A stretch of DNA of 9,485 nt, taken from assembly GCA_949346185.1 (NCBI GenBank), contig CASGVX010000065.1, forward strand, positions 1 through 9,485. The letters are read 5' to 3'. Shown in pieces: positions 1 through 6,136 of this stretch (the first letter of the stretch is position 1; every line of letters begins with the position of its first letter). A program made the position numbers and the translations under genes. The DNA is from an uncultured Lachnospiraceae bacterium (GTDB lineage Bacteria; Bacillota; Clostridia; Lachnospirales; Lachnospiraceae). The notes under the pieces were generated by a model. It saw nothing but the letters and a program-made list of their open reading frames with translations. It had not been told where the DNA came from and searched no databases.

Positions 1-36
1 ATGTGCAAGCACAACGATTCTGCTCTTTTTCTAGAA

Positions 37-54
37 ATGACCGTGAATAGTAAC
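37..54 (-). repeat. 18-bp intergenic repeat, imperfect copy 1
   Basis: The 12 bases GTGAATAGTAAC (43-54) match the inner and right part of the reverse complement of the perfect repeat at 5448-5465, and the full 18-base unit matches at 15 positions. It lies in the non-coding leader of parA and forms an inverted pair with the degenerate copy at 123-140 (14 of 18 positions complementary). Its function is unknown; a structural RNA element, a protein-binding site or a small mobile repeat are all possible. Confidence 0.55.
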
Positions 55-88
55 ACATTTTATGGTATTATTTTAAAAATACAAGATA

Positions 89-117
89 TTGTGTTTTCTT
101 TATTTGTGAAATATGAT
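89..117 (+). promoter_or_regulatory. candidate sigma-A promoter for parA-parB
   Basis: A weak -35 (TTGTGT, 89-94) and a good -10 (TATGAT, 112-117, one mismatch to TATAAT) are separated by 17 bases, which would start transcription near 124. A second possibility is an extended -10 at 63-71 (TGGTATTAT) without a -35. The region is very AT-rich, so chance matches are likely. The call rests on spacing and on its position upstream of parA. Confidence 0.3.
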
Positions 118-122
118 AAAAT

Positions 123-140
123 ATTAGTATTCACTGTGAT
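123..140 (+). repeat. 18-bp intergenic repeat, degenerate copy 2
   Basis: It matches the perfect repeat at 5448-5465 at 13 of 18 positions, including the central ATTCAC. It contains the palindrome TCACTGTGA (131-139). It has the opposite orientation to the copy at 37-54, so the two could form a long imperfect stem. It would lie at or just after the candidate parA transcription start, a position suited to an operator or an RNA leader element. The match is weak enough that chance is not excluded. Confidence 0.3.
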
Positions 141-155
141 TTTTAGAATGAAAAA

Positions 156-198
156 GAACTGCTAATAATTCTGCGCTAAATGTATTTTTTAACAGTTC
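156..198. repeat. hairpin in the parA leader
   Basis: GAACTGCTAA (156-165) and TTAACAGTTC (189-198) are complementary at nine of ten positions; the exception reads as a G-U pair on the minus strand. The 23-base loop ends in a T-rich stretch. A similar sequence with the same outer GAACTGC / ACAGTT arms lies on the minus strand at 4351-4378, which suggests a dispersed small element. No T-run follows the right arm, so it is not a normal intrinsic terminator. It ends 34 bases before the parA Shine-Dalgarno site and could influence leader folding. Confidence 0.45.
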
Positions 199-245
199 CT
201 AACGAAAGATTTTATTCACGGTTATAGAGAAGAAAGGATAAAATA

Positions 246-1010
246 ATGGGTAGAGTGATAGCAATTTCAAATCAAAAAGGTGGCGTGGGAAAAACTACTA
301 CGGCGATTAATTTGTCGGCCTGTCTCGCCGAAAAAGGAAAGAAAACTTTGGTGATTGACATTGATCCCCAAGGAAATGCCACCAGTGGTTTGGGTGTAGA
401 CAAGGGAAAGGTAAAGAATACCAGTTATGATTTGCTTCTGGGCGATACCACAATATGGGAGACGATTGAATCTTCTGTGTGTGATGGTCTGAAAGTAGTT
501 CCTTCGGAGAGGGGACTGGCAGGTGCAGAGATAGAATTGATTGGCAGGGAAAATAGAGAGTATATTTTAAAAGAGCATGTGGATAAGATAAGAGACAATT
601 ATGATTTTATTATTATTGATTGTCCTCCTTCTCTGAATACTCTAACTGTTAATGCTATGACTACTGCCGACACTGTTCTTGTTCCTATTCAGTGTGAATA
701 TTATGCCTTGGAAGGATTAAGCGAATTGCTCTATACTATTGAATTGGTAAAGGAAAGATTGAATAGCAAATTGGAGATAGAGGGCGTGGTCTTTACTATG
801 TATGATGCTAGGACATGCCTTTCTTTACAGGTAGTGGAGAATGTGAAGGAAAATTTGCAGGAAAATATTTATAAGACGATTATTCCGAGAAATATTCGGT
901 TGGCTGAGGCACCAAGCCATGGTCTGCCAATTAATCTTTATGACAGTAAGTCAGCGGGAGCAGATGGTTACCGAAATTTAGCGGATGAAGTGATTGAAAG
1001 GGGAATATAG
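246..1010 (+). CDS. parA: ParA/Soj chromosome-partitioning ATPase
   Basis: This is a 254-residue MinD/ParA-family ATPase, almost the same length as Bacillus Soj. The deviant Walker A box KGGVGKTTT is at residues 11-19, with signature lysine K11 and P-loop lysine K16. The IDIDPQGN motif follows at about 38-45, and the Walker B-like FIIIDCPP is at 121-128. The C-terminal AGADGYRNLADEV motif is typical of chromosomal Soj. In this family the ATP-bound dimer binds DNA non-specifically and is released by ParB-stimulated hydrolysis, which drives origin segregation and, in Bacillus, modulates DnaA. AAAGGA (233-238) lies 7 bases before the ATG and supports the start. parB follows after 3 bases, so the two are co-transcribed and probably translationally linked. 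Nothing is truncated and no catalytic residue is missing. Confidence 0.97.
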   Translation: MGRVIAISNQKGGVGKTTTAINLSACLAEKGKKTLVIDIDPQGNATSGLGVDKGKVKNTSYDLLLGDTTIWETIESSVCDGLKVVPSERGLAGAEIELIGRENREYILKEHVDKIRDNYDFIIIDCPPSLNTLTVNAMTTADTVLVPIQCEYYALEGLSELLYTIELVKERLNSKLEIEGVVFTMYDARTCLSLQVVENVKENLQENIYKTIIPRNIRLAEAPSHGLPINLYDSKSAGADGYRNLADEVIERGI

Positions 1011-1013
1011 TTT

Positions 1014-1913
1014 ATGGCTGCGAGAAGAGGTCTGGGAGCAGGGATTGATTCTCTGATTCCAAAATCAAAGGAAGAGGAGAGAAGAGAAAGAGAGAAGCAG
1101 GTTGTCAAGGAAGTTATCAAAGAGACAGATCAGATAGATATTAATAAAATCGAGCCGAATGCGTCTCAACCGAGAAAGAACTTTAATGAGGATAGTTTGC
1201 AGGAACTGGCAGATTCCATTAAGCAGCATGGCATGATTGAGCCATTGATTGTGCAGGAAGGAAAAAAAGGGTTCTTTCAGATTATTGCAGGGGAACGCAG
1301 ATGGCGTGCTGCCAAAATTGCAGGATTGAAAAATGTTCCTGTGATTGTAAAGGAATACTCTGATAGGGAAGTGATGGAAATTGCTTTGATTGAGAATCTC
1401 CAGAGAGAAGATTTGAATCCCATTGAAGAAGCAGAGGCGTTTCAGAGATTGATTGAAGAATATGAATTGAAACAGGATGAAGTGGCGGAGAGAGTTTCTA
1501 AGAGCAGAACGGCTGTGACAAATTCTCTTCGGTTGTTGAAATTAGATGAGAGAGTCCGCAATATGATTATTGAGGATAAGATTAAAAGCGGTCATGCTAG
1601 GACTTTGCTTGCTATTGATGATAAAGATGAGCAGTACGAAGTGGCATTGAAAGTATTTGATGAAAATCTCAGTGTCCGCGAGACTGAAAAATTGGTGAAG
1701 AGGCTTCTTAATCCAAATACGAGAAAAGAGGAGAAAAAAGAAGATGAGCAGATGAAGGTGGTGTATGCCAGTTTTGAGGAGAAACTCAAGGATGCTATGG
1801 GGACAAAAGTTCATATCAATCATAAGGAGAAAGGCAAAGGAAAAATTGAGATTGAATATTTTTCTAAAGATGAATTTGAGAGAATTGTGGAGATGCTTTT
1901 ACATAAAGAATAG
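1014..1913 (+). CDS. parB: ParB/Spo0J centromere-binding CTPase
   Basis: The 299-residue product has the full chromosomal ParB layout. The N-terminal RRGLGAGIDSLIP peptide is the conserved region that contacts ParA. A ParB/Srx-type CTP-binding domain covers about residues 40-140, with GERRWRA at 93-99 and ENLQREDLNP at 127-136. A helix-turn-helix region at about 152-177 (QDEVAERVSKSRTAV) reads parS. A charged, lysine/glutamate-rich linker at about 230-245 leads to the C-terminal dimerisation domain. Known family members load at parS, spread as CTP-dependent clamps, recruit SMC and stimulate ParA. The Shine-Dalgarno AAAGGGGA (997-1004) sits inside the end of parA, 9 bases before the ATG. No parS-like 16-mer was seen in the window, so its targets must lie elsewhere. 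The stop codon lies inside a 7-bp hairpin. Confidence 0.96.
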   Translation: MAARRGLGAGIDSLIPKSKEEERREREKQVVKEVIKETDQIDINKIEPNASQPRKNFNEDSLQELADSIKQHGMIEPLIVQEGKKGFFQIIAGERRWRAAKIAGLKNVPVIVKEYSDREVMEIALIENLQREDLNPIEEAEAFQRLIEEYELKQDEVAERVSKSRTAVTNSLRLLKLDERVRNMIIEDKIKSGHARTLLAIDDKDEQYEVALKVFDENLSVRETEKLVKRLLNPNTRKEEKKEDEQMKVVYASFEEKLKDAMGTKVHINHKEKGKGKIEIEYFSKDEFERIVEMLLHKE

Positions 1914-1927
1914 CATCTGTTGCTATT
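1909..1927 (+). other. small hairpin over the parB stop codon
   Basis: AATAGCA (1909-1915) and TGCTATT (1921-1927) are perfectly complementary around a 5-base loop, and the parB TAG stop lies in the left arm. No T-run follows, so an intrinsic terminator is unlikely. The hairpin could protect the 3' end of a parAB transcript or mark a processing site before the DUF4446 gene. With a stem of only seven pairs, five of them A-T, it could also be chance. Confidence 0.35.
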
Positions 1928-1985
1928 TGCAATGAATGAAAGTCGAAGATTTTTGGCATGTTTTTGCTAAGAATAGGAGTTTTTC

Positions 1986-2012
1986 ATGAAATACTTGGAT
2001 AAAATGATGTAG
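1986..2012 (+). CDS. possible 8-codon leader ORF (MKYLDKMM)
   Basis: A short reading frame begins at the ATG at 1986 and stops at TAG 2010-2012. It is preceded by a perfect AGGAG (1975-1979) with 6-base spacing, a better ribosome-binding site than that of the DUF4446 gene 35 bases downstream. The strong site with no longer frame behind it suggests a leader peptide affecting translation of the next gene, or the remnant of a lost gene. There is no attenuator-like hairpin and no run of one amino acid, so no specific regulation can be inferred. Confidence 0.25.
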   Translation: MKYLDKMM

Positions 2013-2047
2013 AGTGGGTGTAATTAAGAGAAAGGATAGTGCATAAG

Positions 2048-2581
2048 ATGGAAATATTTGAACAGTTTGGAATTGATTTGGGATATGTAGTAATGGGAAT
2101 GGCTGGCATCATATTAATTATGTTTATTATGCTGATAGTTACCATGGCTAAAAATTCCAGTCTCCGAAAAAAATATAATATATTTATGGCGGGCGAGAAT
2201 GGAAAAAATTTGGAAAAAGCGATTTTGGACAAGTTTTCTGCTATTGATACGCTCGAGGGAAATGTGGAGGATATCTATAGAAAAATCCAGACGATAAATG
2301 GCCAGTTAATAACTGCCTATCAGAAAATAGGAATTGTAAAATATGATGCATTTAAGGAGATTGGTGGAAAACTGAGTTTTGTTCTTGTATTGCTAACGGC
2401 AGAGGATAATGGGTTTATTTTAAATTCTATGCATAGCACGAAGGATGGATGCTATACTTATGCCAAGGAAGTGGTAGGGGGCGAGGCTTTTGTCATTCTT
2501 TCTGAAGAGGAACAGCAGGCATTGGAAGAAGCAAAGATGAATATCAGTTTAAAAAAAATGACGCCTCAAAAGAAAAAATAA
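2048..2581 (+). CDS. DUF4446 family membrane-anchored protein
   Basis: The product has 177 residues from the ATG at 2048. A single N-terminal hydrophobic segment (about residues 8-32) is followed by a short basic, helical region. The soluble domain contains VKYDAFKEIGGKLSFVLVLL and YAKEV, the pattern I associate with the DUF4446 family, which is often encoded next to parAB in Clostridia. The biochemical function is unknown. The layout suggests a membrane anchor with a cytoplasmic domain, and the neighbourhood suggests a link to chromosome segregation or the cell cycle, but that is inference. A GTG at 2039 would add three residues, but AAAGGA (2031-2036) would then be only 2 bases away. The ATG has 11-base spacing and is preferred. 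The C-terminus is lysine-rich (PQKKK). The 134-base gap from parB may hold a separate promoter. Confidence 0.85.
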   Translation: MEIFEQFGIDLGYVVMGMAGIILIMFIMLIVTMAKNSSLRKKYNIFMAGENGKNLEKAILDKFSAIDTLEGNVEDIYRKIQTINGQLITAYQKIGIVKYDAFKEIGGKLSFVLVLLTAEDNGFILNSMHSTKDGCYTYAKEVVGGEAFVILSEEEQQALEEAKMNISLKKMTPQKKK

Positions 2582-2602
2582 AGGAACCATATTTTATATG
2601 GA

Positions 2603-3592
2603 ATGGTGGATAGTATGGAACGGGATATTATGAAAATAATTTTGGGAATATTTTTCATGGGAATTCTTCCCGTTCTTTTTGTATGCTTACAGAAGAAGTG
2701 GGGATATCTCTGGGAAAGAGAAATACAAAGAAGAATTATTTATTTGCTATGCCTTGGAAATATATGCGGAGTACTGCTTGGGATGGGAAATATGGAGATG
2801 GCATTTTCCGTGCTGATGGGAAGCACCATGTTTCATTTTCTAGTGGTGCAGGGGATATCATTGATTCAGGGCAGAGAAGAAAGTCAGTATCTATTTTCAA
2901 AACAAAAAATAAATGGCTTGGAATGGTTTGCTCAGCGACGGAAAATATTTATGGAGAAGATGGATGGAAGCAGTGTGTTTCTTGTGATTTCTTACATCTT
3001 GCTGTTGCTTCTATGTGCGGATTATCTGTTTGGCCAGAGACAGGTTCAAAATGTTTTGGGAAGAGGAGATGGATGTGTTCTGGCCGTGGCAGGATTGCTA
3101 TACTTTTTTCTGGAGGGGAGAAGATTTGGCTGGGTGTTTCTTATGGATAGAATAAGAGATTCCTTTAGAGATAATTTATGGAAGAAAATAGGTTTTCTTT
3201 TGGGACTAGAGGCATGCATTTTACTGGGTAGTTATTTTCTAATAGATGGAGTGCTTTTTATTAGCGTACACTCGTCTATATTACCATATACGATTGGATT
3301 TTTATTTTTATCTTGGTGCGTTAATTTTGTAAATATTGATTTTTCTTCTTGTGGAGAACAATCATTTGAAAATGCAAACAATCAGGAATCTATATTTAGC
3401 ATTACGATACTTTTGGGATTATGTGCGATATATCGGAGTATTTATATTAGCATATTCCAAGTCTATGATTTGATAATATTTTCCGTTATCAGTTTTATTC
3501 TTATCTTGCCAATAAAAATAGACAGTCGACTTCTGGGGTGTTGCAGAGTGACTGCCTATTTCGCATTGGTTCTATATATTCTGTTTCGGTAA
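2603..3592 (+). CDS. hypothetical polytopic membrane protein
   Basis: The 329-residue frame is strongly hydrophobic, with about nine or ten predicted transmembrane stretches: roughly residues 10-28, 45-62, 67-90, 125-143, 157-171, 195-220, 226-246, 265-286, 289-306 and 311-328. Short charged loops separate them and there is a basic loop near 105-120. It is moderately cysteine-rich. I recognise no family; no NuoH-type, transporter or transferase motif was found. The start is uncertain: ATGs at 2603, 2615 and 2630 are all in frame. AAGGA at 2581-2585 is too far from 2603, while weaker G-rich sites lie about 4 bases before 2615 and 2630. It begins 21 bases after DUF4446 and may share its transcript. 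Its last 21 bases overlap the end of the convergent alarmone synthetase gene. Confidence 0.75.
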   Translation: MVDSMERDIMKIILGIFFMGILPVLFVCLQKKWGYLWEREIQRRIIYLLCLGNICGVLLGMGNMEMAFSVLMGSTMFHFLVVQGISLIQGREESQYLFSKQKINGLEWFAQRRKIFMEKMDGSSVFLVISYILLLLLCADYLFGQRQVQNVLGRGDGCVLAVAGLLYFFLEGRRFGWVFLMDRIRDSFRDNLWKKIGFLLGLEACILLGSYFLIDGVLFISVHSSILPYTIGFLFLSWCVNFVNIDFSSCGEQSFENANNQESIFSITILLGLCAIYRSIYISIFQVYDLIIFSVISFILILPIKIDSRLLGCCRVTAYFALVLYILFR

Positions 3593-4330
3593 ATTGTCAT
3601 CTCCTGCGATGGAGCCAAAAAAAGGTTTCAGGGAATCTAACTTTTGTTCCATATCAATAGGCGGAGATGTTTCCTCCGGATCAATAATGGGAGTGGTGAA
3701 ATCTTCCTGATAATTATTGACACTTTCATTGATGGAAAGCATTTTTTGATCTAGGAAGGAAATAATTCTGGCACACTCTTTTAGTTCGCTTCGGATATTG
3801 TCAGGAGCTTTTCCCTCAAATTTATAATAAATCTTATGTTCCAAGCTTGCCCAGAAATCCATAGCAATGGTACGAATTTGGATTTCTACTTTTGTATTAA
3901 TCATGTCGTTTGATAAATATATGGGAATGGATACAATCATGTGATAGCTGGTATATCCATTTGGCTTAGGATTAGCAATATAATCCTTCACCTGTAGGAC
4001 TGTGACATCATCTTGCTTTGCGATAGCCACTGCAATGCGGTAGATATCAGAAGTAAAAGAGCAAATAATACGCACTCCCGCTACATCATTGATATACCGA
4101 ATTACATTTTCAACAGTCAACTCTTTTTGCTTAATTCGCATTTTTCTGGCAATACTGTGCATTGACTTGATGCGGGAAGAGATATGCTCAATGGGATTGT
4201 ATTGATGCGCCATCTTAAATTCGTTGTTCAATATTTCAATCTTTGTGCAGATTTCCTTTAAAACAGCATTATACAGCAAGATGGCGCAGTTCCACTCTTC
4301 TTCCTCATCATAATATATTAAATCACTCAT
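3572..4330 (-). CDS. relQ: RelQ-like small alarmone synthetase (GTP pyrophosphokinase)
   Basis: The 252-residue product has only the RelA/SpoT synthetase domain, with no HD hydrolase and no TGS or ACT domain, as in small alarmone synthetases. Visible motifs are HISSRIKS (49-56), NDVAGVRIICSF (81-92, with D82 at the Mg-binding position), NPKPNGYTSYH (120-130, the GYxSxH substrate motif) and VEIQIRTIAMDFWASLEH (148-165, with E149 catalytic in the family). Such enzymes transfer pyrophosphate from ATP to GDP or GTP to make (p)ppGpp. An extra acidic and proline-rich tail of about 40 residues follows the domain (Bacillus RelQ has about 211 residues). Its role is unknown. GGAG lies 5 bases before the ATG. 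The gene is 50 bases downstream of the glycosyltransferase on the same strand. Class assignment is firm; the RelQ subtype is likely. Confidence 0.92.
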   Translation of the reverse strand: MSDLIYYDEEEEWNCAILLYNAVLKEICTKIEILNNEFKMAHQYNPIEHISSRIKSMHSIARKMRIKQKELTVENVIRYINDVAGVRIICSFTSDIYRIAVAIAKQDDVTVLQVKDYIANPKPNGYTSYHMIVSIPIYLSNDMINTKVEIQIRTIAMDFWASLEHKIYYKFEGKAPDNIRSELKECARIISFLDQKMLSINESVNNYQEDFTTPIIDPEETSPPIDMEQKLDSLKPFFGSIAGDDNLPKQNI

Positions 4331-4350
4331 AGGTACTCCATTCTTTTAGA

Positions 4351-4378
4351 AACTGTAAATAAAAAATTATTTGCAGTT
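4351..4378 (-). repeat. intercistronic hairpin between the glycosyltransferase and relQ-like genes
   Basis: On the plus strand AACTGTAAATAA (4351-4362) and TTATTTGCAGTT (4367-4378) pair at 11 of 12 positions around a 4-base loop; the odd pair is G-U on the plus strand and C-A on the minus. It fills most of the 50-base gap, starting 2 bases after the glycosyltransferase stop codon in the direction of transcription. No T-run follows it in the minus direction, so full termination is not predicted; partial attenuation or RNA processing is possible. Its arms resemble those of the hairpin at 156-198. Confidence 0.6.
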
Positions 4379-4380
4379 CC

Positions 4381-5397
4381 TTAGTTAAATGCATAAATCT
4401 TGTTCATCAAGCGGTAACCATTTACAATAACTTTCTTGCCAAAACTAGACTTAAACTGCAATGCAAATCCAAATTTTTTCTGTGTAATCAGACGATATAC
4501 TTTTTTATTTGTATTTTTCAAATAATTCCAAAGTTCCTGCCTTTTAAAGAGATTTACATCGGAACCCTCATTTACCAGCAGGGCGGATGTGACAATCATC
4601 ATGATGGATAGGTATTGCAGCATGTAACTTTGAAGCTTCTTGCTCTTGATACTGTCCAATTCAAAAGAATCAATCATTATCTTAGTGATTTTGATCTGCT
4701 GGTCAATACGCTTTGTCATAACTGCTTCATTCACAGACTGGTCGTCTCGCCCAATGTAGTATCTGTACAAATCTACATTTAAATAATATAGTTTCTTTAC
4801 ATAGGGAAGAGGTACAAAAGCAAAAATATTATCTACATAAAATGTATGCTCTGGCAGTTGCAAATTGCAAGCCCTCAATAATTCTGTGCGGTACATCAGG
4901 GAATGCATTAGGAGATTATTGGTCATCCGAAAATGTTTTGCCTCATCCCAAGTCAGAAACTTATTGCAAGGAAAAGCACTTCGATAGTTCATGGATTTTT
5001 GCTTATTTATGCTAGGCTTTTCATATACATAATTGCTGACAATCAAGTCAAGCGGAATGGAATCTTTGGCAATGTACTTGATAAAATGGAGTATCTTTTT
5101 CAAACTATCCACATCAAACCAGTCATCGCTGTCTAAGACTTTAAAGAACTTTCCAGTAGCATTGGCGATGCCAGTATTTACAGCAGAGCCATGTCCTCCA
5201 TTTTTCTTGTGGATGGCGCGCACAATATGGGGATATTTCTTCTCATATTTTTGGGCAATGGTAAGCGTATTGTCGGAAGAACCGTCATCCACAATGAGAA
5301 TCTCCATATCCTCTCCCCCAGCCAAAGCACTTTCAATAGCATGGGTCATATATTCCTGAGAATTGTAACAAGGTATTGTAACAGTAAGCAGTTTCAT
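4381..5397 (-). CDS. family 2 glycosyltransferase
   Basis: The 338-residue protein has an N-terminal GT-A fold of the GT2 family. It starts with LTVTIPCYN (4-12), followed by EILIVDDGSSDNT (32-44) for nucleotide-sugar binding, NGGHGSAVNTG (66-76) and the metal-binding DxD motif within VLDSDDWF (87-94). The C-terminal half (about 190-338) is basic and helical without clear transmembrane segments, so the enzyme is probably cytoplasmic or peripheral to the membrane. Family members transfer a sugar from an activated donor to a lipid, polysaccharide or protein acceptor. Donor and acceptor cannot be read here, and no other cell-wall or capsule genes are nearby. AGAGGGGAG (5407-5415) is 9 bases before the ATG and fixes the start. 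It precedes the alarmone synthetase gene on the same strand. Confidence 0.93.
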   Translation of the reverse strand: MKLLTVTIPCYNSQEYMTHAIESALAGGEDMEILIVDDGSSDNTLTIAQKYEKKYPHIVRAIHKKNGGHGSAVNTGIANATGKFFKVLDSDDWFDVDSLKKILHFIKYIAKDSIPLDLIVSNYVYEKPSINKQKSMNYRSAFPCNKFLTWDEAKHFRMTNNLLMHSLMYRTELLRACNLQLPEHTFYVDNIFAFVPLPYVKKLYYLNVDLYRYYIGRDDQSVNEAVMTKRIDQQIKITKIMIDSFELDSIKSKKLQSYMLQYLSIMMIVTSALLVNEGSDVNLFKRQELWNYLKNTNKKVYRLITQKKFGFALQFKSSFGKKVIVNGYRLMNKIYAFN

Positions 5398-5447
5398 TTT
5401 ATAATTCTCCCCTCTGATAGATTTTTATTGAATAATTGTTTTCTTTC

Positions 5448-5465
5448 GTTACTATTCACAGTAAC
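5448..5465 (+). repeat. 18-bp palindromic-arm repeat, best copy
   Basis: GTTACTATTCACAGTAAC has perfect 6-base inverted arms (GTTACT / AGTAAC) around ATTCAC. It lies in the divergent region between the glycosyltransferase and cdd. Positions 5448-5462 also pair with 5515-5529 at 14 of 15 positions, giving a long stem with a 52-base loop. Related copies are at 37-54 and 123-140. Confidence 0.65.
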
Positions 5466-5511
5466 TTTCAAGTAGCAACGTCAAATTAAGCTATCGTTAC
5501 AATTTTCTCTG

Positions 5512-5529
5512 TGGACTGTGAACAGTAAC
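5512..5529 (-). repeat. 18-bp repeat, inverted partner copy
   Basis: The last 15 bases, ACTGTGAACAGTAAC (5515-5529), are the reverse complement of the repeat at 5448-5462 with one difference. The first three bases have diverged from the consensus. The inverted arrangement could make a stable structure in RNA from either strand or a paired operator for the divergent genes. Confidence 0.6.
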
Positions 5530-5570
5530 AGCATATCATAAATCTTTTGGGAAATCAAATGTAAGTGAAC

Positions 5571-5599
5571 TTGTATAAACTCAAGAAACCATGTAAAAT
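5571..5599 (+). promoter_or_regulatory. candidate promoter for cdd
   Basis: TTGTAT (5571-5576) and TAAAAT (5594-5599, one mismatch to TATAAT) are spaced by 17 bases and would start transcription near 5606, about 48 bases before the cdd ATG. The -35 is weak. The rest of the 256-base divergent region holds the inverted repeat pair; I found no convincing minus-strand promoter for the glycosyltransferase, only a TTGACG -35-like site at 5479-5484 without a good -10. Confidence 0.35.
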
Positions 5600-5653
5600 A
5601 AATTAAGAAATAGTTGGTAAATTAATTGTATCATATGGAAAGAAGGAGTCTCA

Positions 5654-6067
5654 ATGAATCGAGAAGAATTAGGAATTAAAAATGCATTGGAGGCAAGAAA
5701 AATGTCCTATGCCCCCTATTCCAAGTTCCATGTAGGGGCTTATCTGGAGACAGCGGAAGGAAAGGGATATCATGGATGCAATATAGAGAATGCTGCCTAT
5801 GGCCCATCAAACTGTGCAGAGAGAACGGCTTTTTTCAAAGCAGTGAGCGAGGGAATCAGGGATTTTTCCAGAATAACGATTGTAGGGGGACATGGAGAGG
5901 ATTCTCTGGAATATTGTCCACCTTGCGGTATTTGTCTGCAAGTCATGAGGGAATTTTGCAATCCAAAGGAATTTCAAGTCCTATTGGCAAAAAATGAAAA
6001 GGAATATCGTATATATTCTTTGGAAGATCTTCTTCCTCAAGGATTTGGGCCGGATAATTTGGCTTAG
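5654..6067 (+). CDS. cdd: cytidine deaminase
   Basis: This 137-residue homotetrameric-type cytidine deaminase hydrolyses cytidine and deoxycytidine to uridine and deoxyuridine, releasing ammonia. All key residues are present: YAPYSKFHVGA (19-29), substrate-binding GCNIENAAYG (41-50), zinc ligands C54, C91 and C94, and the proton-shuttle E56 in NCAERTA (53-59) with PPCGICLQ (89-96). The C-terminal LLPQGFGP is characteristic. AGAAGGAG (5641-5648) lies 5 bases before the ATG. The phosphorylase gene follows on the same strand 69 bases later, giving a pyrimidine-nucleoside salvage pair that frees ammonia, uracil and a pentose phosphate. Length is normal and nothing is missing. Confidence 0.97.
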   Translation: MNREELGIKNALEARKMSYAPYSKFHVGAYLETAEGKGYHGCNIENAAYGPSNCAERTAFFKAVSEGIRDFSRITIVGGHGEDSLEYCPPCGICLQVMREFCNPKEFQVLLAKNEKEYRIYSLEDLLPQGFGPDNLA

Positions 6068-6097
6068 GATGTTAAGAAATAGGTATGATGTTCGCTA

Positions 6098-6103
6098 TAT
6101 AAT
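6098..6103 (+). promoter_or_regulatory. perfect -10 box before the phosphorylase gene
   Basis: TATAAT occurs 34 bases before the preferred ATG of the phosphorylase gene and would start transcription near 6110. No good -35 lies at 16-18 bases; the nearest candidate, TTAAGA (6072-6077), is 20 bases away. It may add a secondary transcript to read-through from cdd. Confidence 0.3.
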
Positions 6104-6121
6104 AGAGTAGCAATGCGAAGA

Positions 6122-6128
6122 GAAAGGG
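6122..6128 (+). promoter_or_regulatory. ribosome-binding site that fixes the phosphorylase start
   Basis: GAAAGGG lies 8 bases before the ATG at 6137. The in-frame upstream ATG at 6113 has no such site and would add eight residues absent from the family. The choice of 6137 is also supported by residue numbering of the encoded active site. Confidence 0.7.
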
Positions 6129-6136
6129 CGGTGCTT

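Noticed and set aside
1..165. Open frame of 54 codons from the first base, before parA
   Set aside because: It starts at the window edge by coincidence, has no visible ribosome site, runs through repeats and promoter-like sequence, and its composition looks like AT-rich non-coding DNA.
212..220. DnaA-box-like TTATTCACG near parA
   Set aside because: It differs from TTATCCACA at two positions and stands alone, so it does not support a replication origin here. ATTCAC here also resembles the repeat core, but the extended match is only 12 of 18.
2683..3150. Alternative 155-codon frame inside the membrane-protein gene
   Set aside because: The overlapping frame gives regularly spaced hydrophobic segments typical of a real membrane protein, while this frame has no coherent pattern and no ribosome site.
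3598..3623. Possible terminator downstream of the membrane-protein gene (CTCC / GGAG arms)
   Set aside because: The arms are only four bases and are followed by A residues, not T residues; it lies in the alarmone-synthetase coding sequence.
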